DNA from: Halobaculum magnesiiphilum
GTDB taxonomy: Archaea; Halobacteriota; Halobacteria; Halobacteriales; Haloferacaceae
Assembly: GCF_019823105.1 (NCBI RefSeq)
Contig: NZ_CP081958.1
Span: 1,302,001 to 1,366,000, forward strand
Direction of reading: 5' to 3'
DNA length: 64,000 bases
Made by a program: the position numbers and the translations under genes
Shown: piece after piece, positions 7,738-16,826 of the stretch
Layout of the letters: each line of letters starts with the position of its first letter
How positions within the stretch are numbered: the stretch's first letter is position 1
The notes under the pieces: generated by a model
Told to the model about the DNA's origin: nothing
The model's input: the letters and a program-made list of their open reading frames with translations, nothing else
The model's database searches: none

Positions 7738-9691
7738 AGTGATCGTACCCCGCCAGCGACTCGAACACGTCGTCGCCGTCGGCGACCGCCTCGCGTAACT
7801 GCCGCACGCCCGCCTTGTCGACGCGGGCGGGGTTCGCGTGGACGCGAACCGGCTCGGTTCCAAGCGGAACGAACCCGGTGTCGAGCCGCTCGGCCGTCGC
7901 CCGTAGCCCGAGTCCCGCGTCCGCGTCGCCCGCGAGCACGCGCCGCGCGGGCGACTCGTGGGCCCTGACGGCGCGGTCGAAGCCGTCGACCGCCTCGGTC
8001 GCCTCCCGGCGGGTCGTTCCCCGGTCCGCCGCCAGGTCCGCGAGCGCGTTCGCCAGGGTGATCCGCAGCCCCGAGTTCGAGTCGCGGTTGACGAACCGGA
8101 GGTCGCGGTCGACCAGGTCCGCCAGTCCGGTCACGTCGTCGGGGTTGCCGGCGGGGACGATCAGCCCCCACTCGCGGGTCCACTCCCCGACGACCTCCGT
8201 CGGGACCGGCTCGTCGTCGGCGGTCGGATCCGGCGCGGCGACCGGATCGCGTCCGGGCTCGCCGGCGACGACGGCGGCGTCGGGGACGCCGTCGCGGAGG
8301 CGGCGCAGTCCCTCACGGGAACCGACCGCGAGGTGCCGCGGGCGGTCGACCCGGTCGAGCAGCCGGGAGAGGGCGGGGTCGTCCTCGCCGACGACGAACA
8401 GTGTCGGCGCGCGCACGTCCGGCGAGAACAGCTGCACCTCGACGTCCTCGCCCGCGGCGAGGTACTCGGTGTCCGGGTCGACGACGACCACGCCGTCGGC
8501 CTCGACCAGGCTCGTCGTCGCGCCCGACCCTTTGTCGACGGGGTAGACGAGGGTGTCGCCGGCGGCGTCGTGGACGAGCCCCGCGGGCATGAGCCGCATC
8601 CGGCCCTCCGAGTAGCGCTCCTGCCGGGCCATCCGACCGGTCACGGTGGCGGTCCGCGGCTCCGGTTTCCCGGCGGCCTCGCGCACCGCCCGCGCGACGA
8701 ACGTGCGGAAGATCGTCAGCGCCGAGACGGGGTAGCCCGGGAGGCCGACATACGCGGAGTCGCCGACGCGCCCGATCAGCATCGGCTTGCCCGGCTTGAC
8801 CGCGACGCCGTGCAGGAGGAGGTCGCCGCGATCCTCGATGACGCGGTAGATCACGTCGACGGCCGACGCCGAGGTGGACCCCGACGAGAGCACCAGGTCG
8901 CACTCCTCGCTGGCCTCCACGAGCAGGCGCTCCATCTCGTCGTAGTCGTCGCCGGCGTGGGGGTAGAGGACGGCCTCGCCGCCGGCCTCCTCGACGCCCG
9001 CGGCGATGGTGTAGCTGTTCACGTCGTAGATCTGCCCGCGCTCGCTGTGGAGTTCTTCCCCGGGTCGGACGAGTTCGTCGCCGGTGGAGACGATCCCGAC
9101 CGTCGGACGGCCGCGAACGGGTACCTCGTCGAGGCCCAGCGCCGACAGCAACCCGATCTCGCGGGGGGTGATCTCGGTTCCGGGACCGAGCGCGCGGCCG
9201 CCGGCGGCGATGTCGGCGCCCGCGAACATCACGTGGTCGCCGGGGGCGACGGAGGTCCGGATCTCGACGGACACCACGTCCGCGTCGGCGCCGCTCTCGT
9301 CCTCGCCCGTGACCTCGGTGGTCCGCTCGACCATCACCACCGCGTCGGCGCCGTCGGGCAGCACCGCGCCCGTGGAGATCTCCGCGCAGGTTCCCGGCTC
9401 GACGGTCACGTCGGGTTCGGCGCCGGCGTGGACCGCGCCGACCAGGTCGAGCGTGGCCGGGTCCATCTCGTCGGCGCCGAACGTGTCGCGCGCGCGGACC
9501 GCGTAGCCGTCCATCGAGGCGCGGTCGAAGCCGGGCACGTCCAGCTCGGCGTCGATCCGCTCGGCGAGCACCCGCCCCCGCGCCTCGTCCAGCGGCACCG
9601 TCTCCGGTTCGGGCGCCAGATCGAGCGACGCGATCGCCTCGTGGGCCTTCTCCGGGTTCGCCAGGTCGCGGAACTCCCGGCGGTCGCTCAT
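7736..9691 (-). CDS. moeA2: Molybdopterin molybdotransferase MoeA fused to a periplasmic-binding-like domain
   Basis: MoeA inserts molybdate (or tungstate) into adenylylated molybdopterin. This 651-residue paralog has a complete MoeA core (about 1-405; PGFDRASMDGYAVR near residue 50, SSGSTSASAVDVI for MPT binding, and KPGKPMLIGR) followed by about 230 residues resembling the PBP-like domain found after MoeA and ModE proteins, perhaps an oxyanion-sensing module. The start ATG at 9691 overlaps the moeA1 stop (ATGA) and has a GGAGGTG site five bases before it. Translational coupling with moeA1 is likely. Confidence 0.94.
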   Translation of the reverse strand: MSDRREFRDLANPEKAHEAIASLDLAPEPETVPLDEARGRVLAERIDAELDVPGFDRASMDGYAVRARDTFGADEMDPATLDLVGAVHAGAEPDVTVEPGTCAEISTGAVLPDGADAVVMVERTTEVTGEDESGADADVVSVEIRTSVAPGDHVMFAGADIAAGGRALGPGTEITPREIGLLSALGLDEVPVRGRPTVGIVSTGDELVRPGEELHSERGQIYDVNSYTIAAGVEEAGGEAVLYPHAGDDYDEMERLLVEASEECDLVLSSGSTSASAVDVIYRVIEDRGDLLLHGVAVKPGKPMLIGRVGDSAYVGLPGYPVSALTIFRTFVARAVREAAGKPEPRTATVTGRMARQERYSEGRMRLMPAGLVHDAAGDTLVYPVDKGSGATTSLVEADGVVVVDPDTEYLAAGEDVEVQLFSPDVRAPTLFVVGEDDPALSRLLDRVDRPRHLAVGSREGLRRLRDGVPDAAVVAGEPGRDPVAAPDPTADDEPVPTEVVGEWTREWGLIVPAGNPDDVTGLADLVDRDLRFVNRDSNSGLRITLANALADLAADRGTTRREATEAVDGFDRAVRAHESPARRVLAGDADAGLGLRATAERLDTGFVPLGTEPVRVHANPARVDKAGVRQLREAVADGDDVFESLAGYDH

Positions 9692-11016
9692 TCGCTCACC
9701 TCCCACAGCTCCACGTCGACGGCCTCGCCGGCGTCGAGTCCCTCCCGGGACTCGGGGACGACGACCCAGCCGTCCGCCAGCGCGACCGACGAGAGCATCC
9801 CCGACCCGGATGCGCGCGTCGGCGTCGCCTCGAACGCGGGGCCGTCGCCGTCGCGGGCGGCGTCGCCCGCCCCGTCGGTGTCGGCGCCGCGCCCGTCGAT
9901 CGGGTCCAGCGTCACCCGCGCGAACGTGCGCACCCCGGGCTCGGAGGACACCTTCCGGGAGAGGGTCGCCCGCTGCGTCGGGTGCGAGTCGTGGGGGAGC
10001 GAGCCGATCTCGCGGATCACGGGGCGGAGGAACTGCACGGCGTTGACGATGCACGCGACCGGGTAGCCGGGCAGCATGATCACCGGCGTCCCCTCGACCA
10101 CGCCCAGCGCGACGGGGTGGCCCGGCTTGAGCGCGACGCCGTGGACCAGCACCTCGCCGATCTCGTCGACCACCTCGGGGATCAGGTCGCGCTCGCCCAC
10201 GGAGGATCCGCCGGTTGTGACGACCACGTCGTGGTCGAGGTCGCGCTCGACCGCCCCGCGAAGGGCGTCCTCGTCGTCGGTGACGATGTCGCGGTAGGTG
10301 GCGTCGCCGCCCCAGCGCTCGGCGAGTCGCGAGACGGTCAGGCCGTTCGTCTCGATGACCTCGCCGGGGTCCGGATCGGCCTGCACGAGCTCCTCGCCGG
10401 TCGGGATCACCGACACCCGAGGACGTTCAGCGACCTCGACCTCGTCGATCCCGACGGACTTCAGGAGCCCCAGATCGGACGGTCGCAGCCGGTGGGGCGG
10501 CTCGTACAGCGTCTGTCCCTCGGCAACGTCCTCGCCGGTCGGGCCGACGTTCTCGCCCTCGGCGACGGCGTCGAACACCTCGACCTCCTCGCCGATCTCG
10601 TCTCGCGGGTCGGTTCCCTCCCCGCTCGACCCGGCCGTGCCGCTGCGCGGCACGCGCTCGGCCTCCTCGATCTTGACCACCGCGTCCGCGCCGGGCGGCA
10701 GCTCGCTCCCGGTGTGGACGCGGACGGCTCCCTCGGGGGCGACCTCGTCGTCCTCTGTGAACAGGACGGCCGGCGATCTGGCGGAGGCGCCGAAGGTGTC
10801 CTCGGCGCGGACGGCCCACCCGTCCATCGCGGCGCGGTCGTACCCCGGCACCGGCGTCGGTGCGGTCGTCGCGTCGGCGACGGCGCGGCCGTCGGCCGCC
10901 GTCAGCGGGACCGTCTCGGTGCGGCCGTGCGGGGCGGCGGCCGCGAGGAGGCGCTCGCGCGCGTCTGCGACCCGGGTTCGGTCTTTGAACCCGGAGTGTG
11001 TGCGGTCGTGACTCAT
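9688..11016 (-). CDS. moeA1: Molybdopterin molybdotransferase MoeA
   Basis: The 442-residue product carries the MoeA pattern PGYDRAAMDGWAVR near residue 55, TTGGSSVGERDLIPEV in the middle (MPT-binding domain) and KPGHPVALG, with the C-terminal domain IV. Two acidic low-complexity stretches interrupt the usual sequence. One, at about residues 121-145, contains VPRSGT and is encoded by a 19-base perfect hairpin. The other lies in the C-terminal third (about residues 372-392, Asp/Gly-rich). It is the upstream member of the moeA pair; both genes are needed for pterin cofactor maturation, perhaps one for Mo and one for W. Confidence 0.93.
   Translation of the reverse strand: MSHDRTHSGFKDRTRVADARERLLAAAAPHGRTETVPLTAADGRAVADATTAPTPVPGYDRAAMDGWAVRAEDTFGASARSPAVLFTEDDEVAPEGAVRVHTGSELPPGADAVVKIEEAERVPRSGTAGSSGEGTDPRDEIGEEVEVFDAVAEGENVGPTGEDVAEGQTLYEPPHRLRPSDLGLLKSVGIDEVEVAERPRVSVIPTGEELVQADPDPGEVIETNGLTVSRLAERWGGDATYRDIVTDDEDALRGAVERDLDHDVVVTTGGSSVGERDLIPEVVDEIGEVLVHGVALKPGHPVALGVVEGTPVIMLPGYPVACIVNAVQFLRPVIREIGSLPHDSHPTQRATLSRKVSSEPGVRTFARVTLDPIDGRGADTDGAGDAARDGDGPAFEATPTRASGSGMLSSVALADGWVVVPESREGLDAGEAVDVELWEVSE
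10636..10654. repeat. 19-base triloop palindrome inside moeA1
   Basis: CGTGCCGC-TGC-GCGGCACG: eight-base arms and a three-base loop. It is read in frame in moeA1 as part of ERVPRSGTAG. The trpE palindrome at 51486-51504 has the same arms and the same reading frame. Confidence 0.85.
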
Positions 11017-11131
11017 ACCGTGTCGTTACGGTCCCGGAGTAAAAAGGCCGCCAGTCGGCGAGGGCGACGCGTGGCCGGCCGACGAGCCGCGGCGACGCCC
11101 CGCGTCCGCGACGACCGGGCGATCGCCGGCG

Positions 11132-11371
11132 TCAGCGGTCGCCCGACGAGCGCGCCCCTCCCCGTCCGGTCACCAGCCGCCGGATCCGACCGCCGACGGC
11201 CCGCGCCGTCGCCACCGGTCGGAACGCGACGGGCGTCTCGTCGGACGCCGGCGGCACCTGCGCGTGCATCGACACCACCGCTGCGTCCGGTTCGACGCGC
11301 ACCTGCACGTCCCTGTCCCCCTCACGATCGGTCGGTCGTCCCTGACCGGATTTGTCCGCTCCCTCGACCAT
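11132..11371 (-). CDS. Small hypothetical protein
   Basis: A 79-residue frame starting at ATG 11371 (MVEGADKSGQG). Its middle part shows strong third-position GC bias and a regular pattern (VQVRVEPDAAVVSMHAQVP), which suggests real coding; the C-terminus is basic (GGRIRRLVTGRGG). No family recognised. It lies alone between moeA1 and the divergent hsp20 gene. Antisense frames here are poorer, but I cannot exclude that the region is non-coding. Confidence 0.45.
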   Translation of the reverse strand: MVEGADKSGQGRPTDREGDRDVQVRVEPDAAVVSMHAQVPPASDETPVAFRPVATARAVGGRIRRLVTGRGGARSSGDR

Positions 11372-11481
11372 ACGCGACCGGATCGTCCTCGTGGGTAAAA
11401 ATCCACGGGAGTCACTCACACGCACGACGCGCCGCCGCCGCCACCGCGGCATTTTTCGACGCGCCGCCCCTTAGCCCGTCC

Positions 11482-11838
11482 ATGTCGAAGCTACGCGAGG
11501 CGCTCCGGGACCTTCCCGAGCCGGTGTTCGCCGATCTGTTGGAGAGCGACGACGCGTACCTCCTCGTGATCGACCTGCCCGGCGCCAGCGCCGAGACGAC
11601 CGACGTGACCCTCGAACGCGGTCGCCTCCACGTCGAGGCCCGCCGCGAGAAGTCGCCCGACCGCGAGTTCAGCTACGTCGAGGAGGACCGCCCGCTGTTC
11701 CTCGACGCCGAGATCCCGCTGCCGCCGGACGCGACCCACGAGGGGAGCGAGGCGGAGATGGAGCGGGGCGTGCTGTCGGTTCGGCTCCCCAAGCGGGCCG
11801 CCGCCCCCGAACACGATATCGCCGTCACGGACGCGTAA
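11482..11838 (+). CDS. Hsp20-family small heat-shock protein
   Basis: The 118-residue product has the alpha-crystallin domain: a beta-rich core (YLLVIDLPGASAETTDVTLERGRLHVEARR) and the typical end of the domain (MERGVLSVRLPK). The long N-terminal arm and the C-terminal I-X-I motif of classical Hsp20 are reduced. It would act as an ATP-independent holdase or assembly factor. ATG 11482 sits just after TTAG-rich sequence that may serve as the promoter. The next gene starts five bases after its stop. Confidence 0.88.
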   Translation: MSKLREALRDLPEPVFADLLESDDAYLLVIDLPGASAETTDVTLERGRLHVEARREKSPDREFSYVEEDRPLFLDAEIPLPPDATHEGSEAEMERGVLSVRLPKRAAAPEHDIAVTDA

Positions 11839-11843
11839 TCCGG

Positions 11844-13730
11844 GTGGTGACGCTGGTCTCACTGCGCGCGTACCGACGGTTCCCCATCGTCGTCTATCGG
11901 TTCCTGCCGCTCATCTGGGCGTACCTCCGCGACCGGAAGCGGTTCGTCGTCGTCGGCGGGTCCCGGGAGGTGACCCGCGAGATGCGGCTCCGGCGCGCGG
12001 AGGTGCTGCTCGACACGCTGCTCACCCTCGGGCCGACGTTCATCAAGCTCGGACAGATCCTCTCGACGCGGCCGGACGTCCTCCCGGCGTCGTACATCGA
12101 GGTGCTGTCGTCGCTACAGGACGACGTACCGCCGGCGCCGTGGTCCGAGTCGAAGAACGTGATCGAGGACGAGCTCGGCCCCGTCGAGGAGGTGTTCGAC
12201 GAGTTCGACACCGATCCCATCTCGGGCGCCAGCCTCGGGCAGGTGTACGTCGCCACCTACGAGGGACAGGAGGTCGCGGTGAAGATCCGCCGCCCCGGGA
12301 TCGAGGAGCTCGTCGAGGCCGACCTCCGGATCATCAAGTGGTCGGTGCCGTTCCTCTCGCGGTTCGTCGGGCAGGGGCAGGCGTTCTCGCTGGACAACCT
12401 CGCCGAGGAGTTCGACAAGACGATCCACCAGGAGATGGACTACTCCCGCGAGCAGCGCGTGCTTCGCGAGATCCGCGCGAACTTCGAGGAGAACGACCGG
12501 GTCGTGATCCCCGAGCCCGTCGCGGCCGCCTCCGGCCCGCGCGTGCTCACGATGGAATACATCCCGGGCACCAAGATCTCCGACACCGCCGCGCTCGACG
12601 CGAGGGGGATCGACCGCACCGAGCTGGCGACGACGCTCCAGCGCGCGTACCTCCAGATGATCGCCGAGGACGGCGTCTTCCACGCCGACCCGCACCCGGG
12701 CAACCTCTCGGTGACGGAGGACGGGCGGATCATCTTCTACGACTTCGGGATGTCCGGCCGCGTCGACCCGTTCATCCAGGAGAAGATCATCGACTTCTAC
12801 ATCGCCGTCGCGAACCAGGACATCGACGCGATCCTCGATTCGCTCGTCGAGATGGGGACGCTGTCGCCGGAGGCCGACCGGAAGGTGATGTCCGACGTGA
12901 TGGAACTGGCCATCGCCGACGTGCGCGGCGAGGACATCGAACAGTACCGCGTCCAGCAGGTGATCGAGCAGGTCGAGTCGACGATCTACGACTTCCCGCT
13001 TCGGCTCCCGCAGAACATGGCGCTCGTGCTCCGGGTGGCGACGGTCGTCGAGGGCGTGTGCGTCACGCTCGACCCGAACTTCGACTTCATCGAGGTCGCC
13101 ACCGAGTACCTCTCGGAGGAGGGGTATCTGGAGGACACGGCCCGCCGGCTCGCGAGCGAGGCTGCCGACCAGACCCGCGACACCGCGCAGGCGCTGTTCA
13201 CGGTGCCGCCGAAGTTCGACGACGTGCTCGACACCGTCCAGCGCGAGGACCTCGCGGTCAACGTCACCCTGGAGGACGACAACCACGTCCTCGACCGGCT
13301 CGCCCGGCGGATCGCCTACTCCGTGCTCACCGCGGTCGGCGGGCTCTCGGCGGCGATCATTTACTCGTTCGGGTCGAACACGCTCGACGTGTACCTCTCG
13401 ATCGGGATCGTCGTGGCGACGCTTCCGATGGTGTTCTTCCTGTACCGCTCGTTCACGAAGGACAAGCGCGGCATCCGCGCGCAGCCGCAGTTCACCCGCC
13501 AGAGCATGCGGGAGCGGCAGTCGACGGAGGCGGGCGAGGACGGATCCGGCGCCGCCGGCTCGATGATGCCCGGCGCGGTGAACCAGGCCGGCGGCGACGA
13601 CGGCGGCGCGGACGCCGCCTCCGGCGCGGGCGACGCGGGCGGCGGCGGTCGGCGACGCGACCGCGACCGCCGCGATTGGGACGACGACGGCGGGGTCGCG
13701 ATCGGCGTCGACGACGAAGGGAAGCAGTAG
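11844..13730 (+). CDS. ABC1/UbiB-family atypical kinase
   Basis: A 628-residue ADCK/UbiB-like protein. The family signature K-x-G-Q (KLGQ, about 68-71) that blocks classical kinase activity is present, as are the Ala-rich nucleotide loop GASLGQV (about 128-134), HADPHPGN and the metal-binding YDFGM. Two hydrophobic helices lie near residues 495-540, anchoring it in the membrane. The last 80 residues are a Gly/Asp/Arg-rich tail. In other organisms these proteins support isoprenoid-quinone metabolism. The start is GTG 11844 or 11847, five bases after hsp20, suggesting co-transcription. Confidence 0.9.
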   Translation: MVTLVSLRAYRRFPIVVYRFLPLIWAYLRDRKRFVVVGGSREVTREMRLRRAEVLLDTLLTLGPTFIKLGQILSTRPDVLPASYIEVLSSLQDDVPPAPWSESKNVIEDELGPVEEVFDEFDTDPISGASLGQVYVATYEGQEVAVKIRRPGIEELVEADLRIIKWSVPFLSRFVGQGQAFSLDNLAEEFDKTIHQEMDYSREQRVLREIRANFEENDRVVIPEPVAAASGPRVLTMEYIPGTKISDTAALDARGIDRTELATTLQRAYLQMIAEDGVFHADPHPGNLSVTEDGRIIFYDFGMSGRVDPFIQEKIIDFYIAVANQDIDAILDSLVEMGTLSPEADRKVMSDVMELAIADVRGEDIEQYRVQQVIEQVESTIYDFPLRLPQNMALVLRVATVVEGVCVTLDPNFDFIEVATEYLSEEGYLEDTARRLASEAADQTRDTAQALFTVPPKFDDVLDTVQREDLAVNVTLEDDNHVLDRLARRIAYSVLTAVGGLSAAIIYSFGSNTLDVYLSIGIVVATLPMVFFLYRSFTKDKRGIRAQPQFTRQSMRERQSTEAGEDGSGAAGSMMPGAVNQAGGDDGGADAASGAGDAGGGGRRRDRDRRDWDDDGGVAIGVDDEGKQ

Positions 13731-13795
13731 CCGCCCCGTCGAACCGGTCGACGGCTTGTCGAACGCCTGTCGACCGCCGGACGATCACCGGACGA

Positions 13796-13861
13796 TCGCT
13801 GGACGACAGCCAGAAGACCGCCGGACGACAGCCTGACGACCGCCGGACGACAGCCAGACAA
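13796..13861. repeat. Tandem array of 22-base units
   Basis: Three units (CCGCCGGACGACAGCCAGAC type) at 13796-13817, 13818-13839 and 13840-13861, with degenerate half units on both sides. It fills the 158-base gap between two convergent genes. The core GCTGGACGACAGCC resembles the CGCTGGACGACCGG core of the array at 7661-7737. Confidence 0.8.
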
Positions 13862-13888
13862 CCGCCAGGCTACCACCGGGCACCCCGC

Positions 13889-14791
13889 TTAGGAGAGCTC
13901 CTCGCGGATCGCGTCGGCGACCTTCACCGGCTGTTCGTGTTGGACCCAGTGGGTCGCCTCGTGGACGGTCGTGATCCGGCCGTCGGCGCAGTAGTCGAGG
14001 GAGTCGTACGCCATGCGATGCTTGAGGAACTGATCGTGGACGCCCCAGATCAGCCGCGTCGGCACCGCGACCTCGTCGGTCTCGGGCGTCGGCCGTCGCC
14101 GGGCGGCCGCGCGATACCAGTTCAACATCGCGGTGAACGCGCCCTCGCGGCCCCACGCCGCGCGGTAGCGGTCGAAGTCCGCCGTCGAGAACGTGCCCGG
14201 CATCGACGACGCGCGCATCATCCGCACCGGGAGGCGCCAGTTCGCCGCCCGCGTCAGCGCCTCGGGCACCTTCGGCAGCTGGAAGAACAGCGCGTAGCTC
14301 GACCGGAGGAGCTGGGCGGGGTCTCCCGAGAGCGTCCGCCGGATCACGGTCGGGTGGGGCGCGTTGACGGCGACGAACGACGACAGCCGGTCGGGGGAGT
14401 GAAGCGCGGTCCACCAGCCGACGATGCCGCCCCAGTCGTGGCCGACGACGGCGGCCGTCTCGCGGTCGTACGCGTCGATCAGGCCCGTCACGTCCGCCGA
14501 CAGGGCCTCGATCCGGTAGTCGCGGACGCGGCCGGGCCGCTCGCTGCGGTTGTACCCGCGCTGGTCCGGGACGACGACGCGATACCCCTCGTTGACGAGC
14601 GGGCGGATCTGGTCGCGCCAGCCGTACCAGAACTCCGGGAACCCGTGGAGCAGGAGGACCAACTCGCCGCCCTCGGGGCCGGCTTCGACGACGTGGAACG
14701 TCCGCCCGTTCGCCTCGACGAACGTCGACTCGCCCGGAACGTCCGACGGGAGCGACTCCGGATCGGCGGCCGCGCTGAGCGAGGATGGCAT
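13889..14791 (-). CDS. Epoxide-hydrolase-like alpha/beta hydrolase
   Basis: A 300-residue soluble alpha/beta hydrolase. The oxyanion-hole motif HGFP (about 49-52) is followed by WYGW, and the nucleophile elbow is GHDWGG (about 117-122), where Asp rather than Ser is the nucleophile, as in epoxide hydrolases and haloalkane dehalogenases. A Tyr-rich cap region, an acidic GVHDQF segment and a His near THWVQHE fit the rest of the catalytic set. The start ATG 14791 gives the usual length; a 15-codon upstream extension is possible. Substrate not predictable. Confidence 0.9.
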   Translation of the reverse strand: MPSSLSAAADPESLPSDVPGESTFVEANGRTFHVVEAGPEGGELVLLLHGFPEFWYGWRDQIRPLVNEGYRVVVPDQRGYNRSERPGRVRDYRIEALSADVTGLIDAYDRETAAVVGHDWGGIVGWWTALHSPDRLSSFVAVNAPHPTVIRRTLSGDPAQLLRSSYALFFQLPKVPEALTRAANWRLPVRMMRASSMPGTFSTADFDRYRAAWGREGAFTAMLNWYRAAARRRPTPETDEVAVPTRLIWGVHDQFLKHRMAYDSLDYCADGRITTVHEATHWVQHEQPVKVADAIREELS

Positions 14792-14890
14792 CTCGCACGG
14801 CCGTACGCGCTCGGCGGGCCAAAACGTACCGGCCACGTCGCCGAGGCGGACCGGCCGGATCAGCGGCGTCCCACCGGGCGCCGTCGACGG

Positions 14891-15253
14891 CTACCCGTCG
14901 CCGGCGACGAGGCTCCAAACCGCCGTCACGCCGAGCAACAGCGCCGGGAGGAACGGCAGGACGAGCATCGCCGCGTAGAAGCGGAGCCCGAGCTCGCCCG
15001 GCGCCGTCGGGCGGAGGTAGATGATCCCGGGGACGACCAGGAACGCGATCACGACGACGGCCACGAGCACCCAGCCGGCACGCCCGAAGTCGTCCTCTGC
15101 GTCCCCGGAGGGGTCGGGGTCCGAGTCGGCGTCGGCCACCTCCGCGGCGGCGGCGGCCGCATCCGAGCCGGCGTCCGCGTCGTCGACGCGCTCGAACCCG
15201 TCGCCGGTGTTGACGACGCGGCCGGAGCGGGCGGTGGAGTCCTCAGAGCTCAC
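14891..15253 (-). CDS. Small two-helix membrane protein
   Basis: A 120-residue protein with a 55-residue acidic N-terminus (Asp/Ala-rich) and two hydrophobic segments (VLVAVVVIAFLVVPGIIYL and FYAAMLVLPFLPALLLGVTAVWSLV). It resembles a family of small haloarchaeal membrane proteins of unknown role. Its start overlaps the end of the dehydrogenase gene by 11 bases on the same strand, so the two are likely co-transcribed. Confidence 0.8.
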   Translation of the reverse strand: MSSEDSTARSGRVVNTGDGFERVDDADAGSDAAAAAAEVADADSDPDPSGDAEDDFGRAGWVLVAVVVIAFLVVPGIIYLRPTAPGELGLRFYAAMLVLPFLPALLLGVTAVWSLVAGDG

Positions 15254-16283
15254 TGTCGGGCCTTACCACCACCTTGCCAAAGCCCTCTCGGTCCTCGATC
15301 AACTCGTGCGCCCGGGCGGCCTCGCTCATCGGCAGCGTCTCGCGGATCCGCGGCTCGAAGGTGCCGTCCCACACGAGTTCGAGCACGTCGTCGACCTCGC
15401 CCGGCGTCGCCATCGTCGAGCCGATCACCTTCAGCTGGTTCCAGAAGATCCGGTTGATGTCGGTCTCGGGGCGCCCGCCGGTGGTCGCCCCGCAGGTGAC
15501 GACGCGCCCGCCCTTCGCGAGGCTCTTCAGGGAGTCGTGCCACGTCGCCGCGCCGATGTGGTCGACGACCATGTCGACGCCGCGGCGACCCGTCAGCTCG
15601 CGGATCTCGGCCGCGAAGTCGTCCTCCTCGTAGTTGATGACGTGCTCCGCGCCCAGCTCCTCGGCGTATCCGAGCTTCTCCTCGGTCGAGGCGGTCGCGT
15701 ACACCTCCGCGCCGACGTAGTCGGCGATCTGCACCGCCGCGTGGCCGACGCCGCCGGAGGCGCCGAGCACGAGGATCTTCTCGCCGGGCGCGAGCTCGCC
15801 CTGCGTCAGCAGCATCCGCCAGGCCGTCTGGAACACGAGCGAGGCGGAGCCCGCGACCTCCCAGTCGACGTGGTCCGGGACGTGGACGAGGTTGTCCTGC
15901 GGGACGGCCGCCAGCTCCGAGTGAACGCCGCGCTGGTGCTCGCCGATGATCGAGAAGCGGACGCACTGGGACTCCTCGCCGTCGCGGCAGAACTCACACT
16001 CCCCGCAGGAGACGCCCGCGGAGACGGCCACGTGGTCGCCCTCCTCGAAGCGGGTGACGCCCTCGCCGACCTCCGTCACGACGCCCGCCGCGTCGGAGCC
16101 GGGGATGTGCGGCATCTCCAGGTCGATCCCCGGGAGCCCCTTTCGGGTCCAGATGTCGAGGTGGTTGAGCGCGCCGGCCTTCACGTCGACGAGCACCTCC
16201 CCCCGGCCCGGCTCGGGGTCCGGGAAGTCGCCGTACTCGATCACGTCGCGGTCGCCGTGCTCCGAGAACTGGACTGCCTTCAT
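15243..16283 (-). CDS. Zinc-containing medium-chain alcohol dehydrogenase / quinone oxidoreductase
   Basis: A 346-residue MDR-family NAD(P)H-dependent oxidoreductase. The structural-zinc lobe is intact (CGECEFCRDGEESQC, about 95-109). The catalytic-zinc Cys of classical alcohol dehydrogenases is replaced (ALNHLDIW), pointing to the quinone-reductase branch. The Rossmann motif is GASGGVGHAA (about 172-181). Start ATG 16283 is clear. Substrate unknown. Confidence 0.92.
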   Translation of the reverse strand: MKAVQFSEHGDRDVIEYGDFPDPEPGRGEVLVDVKAGALNHLDIWTRKGLPGIDLEMPHIPGSDAAGVVTEVGEGVTRFEEGDHVAVSAGVSCGECEFCRDGEESQCVRFSIIGEHQRGVHSELAAVPQDNLVHVPDHVDWEVAGSASLVFQTAWRMLLTQGELAPGEKILVLGASGGVGHAAVQIADYVGAEVYATASTEEKLGYAEELGAEHVINYEEDDFAAEIRELTGRRGVDMVVDHIGAATWHDSLKSLAKGGRVVTCGATTGGRPETDINRIFWNQLKVIGSTMATPGEVDDVLELVWDGTFEPRIRETLPMSEAARAHELIEDREGFGKVVVRPDSEL

Positions 16284-16360
16284 GCGTGTCTACCTCTGTC
16301 ACGTCGGGGGACTAAACCCTACTCCCCGCGGCGAACCGGAACCGATCGATGCGGCGACAG

Positions 16361-16368
16361 CTATAAGT
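16361..16368 (+). promoter_or_regulatory. TATA-like element for the membrane-protein/HTH operon
   Basis: CTATAAGT, about 57 bases before the ATG at 16425. A start site 25-27 bases downstream would fall inside the paired palindromes at 16375-16409. Confidence 0.55.
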
Positions 16369-16374
16369 CGGTGT

Positions 16375-16409
16375 GTAAAGTGTCCTTTACTGTAAAGCGA
16401 GCTTTACAG
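16375..16409. promoter_or_regulatory. Two adjacent palindromic operator candidates
   Basis: Palindrome 1 is GTAAAG-TGTC-CTTTAC (16375-16390). Palindrome 2 is CTGTAAAG-CGAG-CTTTACAG (16390-16409). Both share the half site GTAAAG with a four-base spacer, and they abut each other at the expected transcription start. The likely binder is the HTH protein at 17254-17460, encoded in the same operon. Confidence 0.75.
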
Positions 16410-16424
16410 CTCGCGTCCCCATCC

Positions 16425-16826
16425 ATGACGACGACACACGCCATCCACGACGGACCGACACGGAACCGCCTCGCGTACGTCGCCGTGTGGGCGACCGCGA
16501 CGCTCGCGTACGTTGCACTGCTCACCCTCGGCCGCGAGATCGCCGCGGCCGGCGCGTTCGTCCTCCTCGCGGCCGTCGCCGTCGGCTACCGACGATTCGC
16601 CGGCGTGCGGTTCGACGAGCGCGACACGGACGTGCTCGAAACCGCCTCGGGGTACACGATACGGGTGCTCGGGCTGACATCGGCGGTCGTGTTCCCGGCG
16701 CTCGTGCTCGCCTCGGGGCTGGGATACTTCACGTGGACCGCCTTCGCCGCCGGCGTCGCGACCACCGTCGCGGCGGTGTTCCTGCTGTGGGTCGCGGCGG
16801 TCGCGGTCGTGAGGGCCGGACGATGA
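16425..16826 (+). CDS. Four-helix membrane protein, DUF2178-like
   Basis: A 133-residue membrane protein: two hydrophobic segments, a polar connector containing FDERDTDVLETASGYT, then two more. The F-D-E-R-D motif is typical of DUF2178-type proteins that are usually encoded beside a small HTH regulator. Start ATG 16425 follows the operator palindromes. The stop overlaps the next start (ATGA), so it is the first gene of a three-gene operon. Confidence 0.8.
   Translation: MTTTHAIHDGPTRNRLAYVAVWATATLAYVALLTLGREIAAAGAFVLLAAVAVGYRRFAGVRFDERDTDVLETASGYTIRVLGLTSAVVFPALVLASGLGYFTWTAFAAGVATTVAAVFLLWVAAVAVVRAGR

Noticed and set aside
12140-15457. A second 1105-codon frame on the plus strand
   Set aside because: Arg/Gly/Pro-rich translation spanning the ABC1 kinase, an intergenic repeat array and two opposite-strand genes; no domain.
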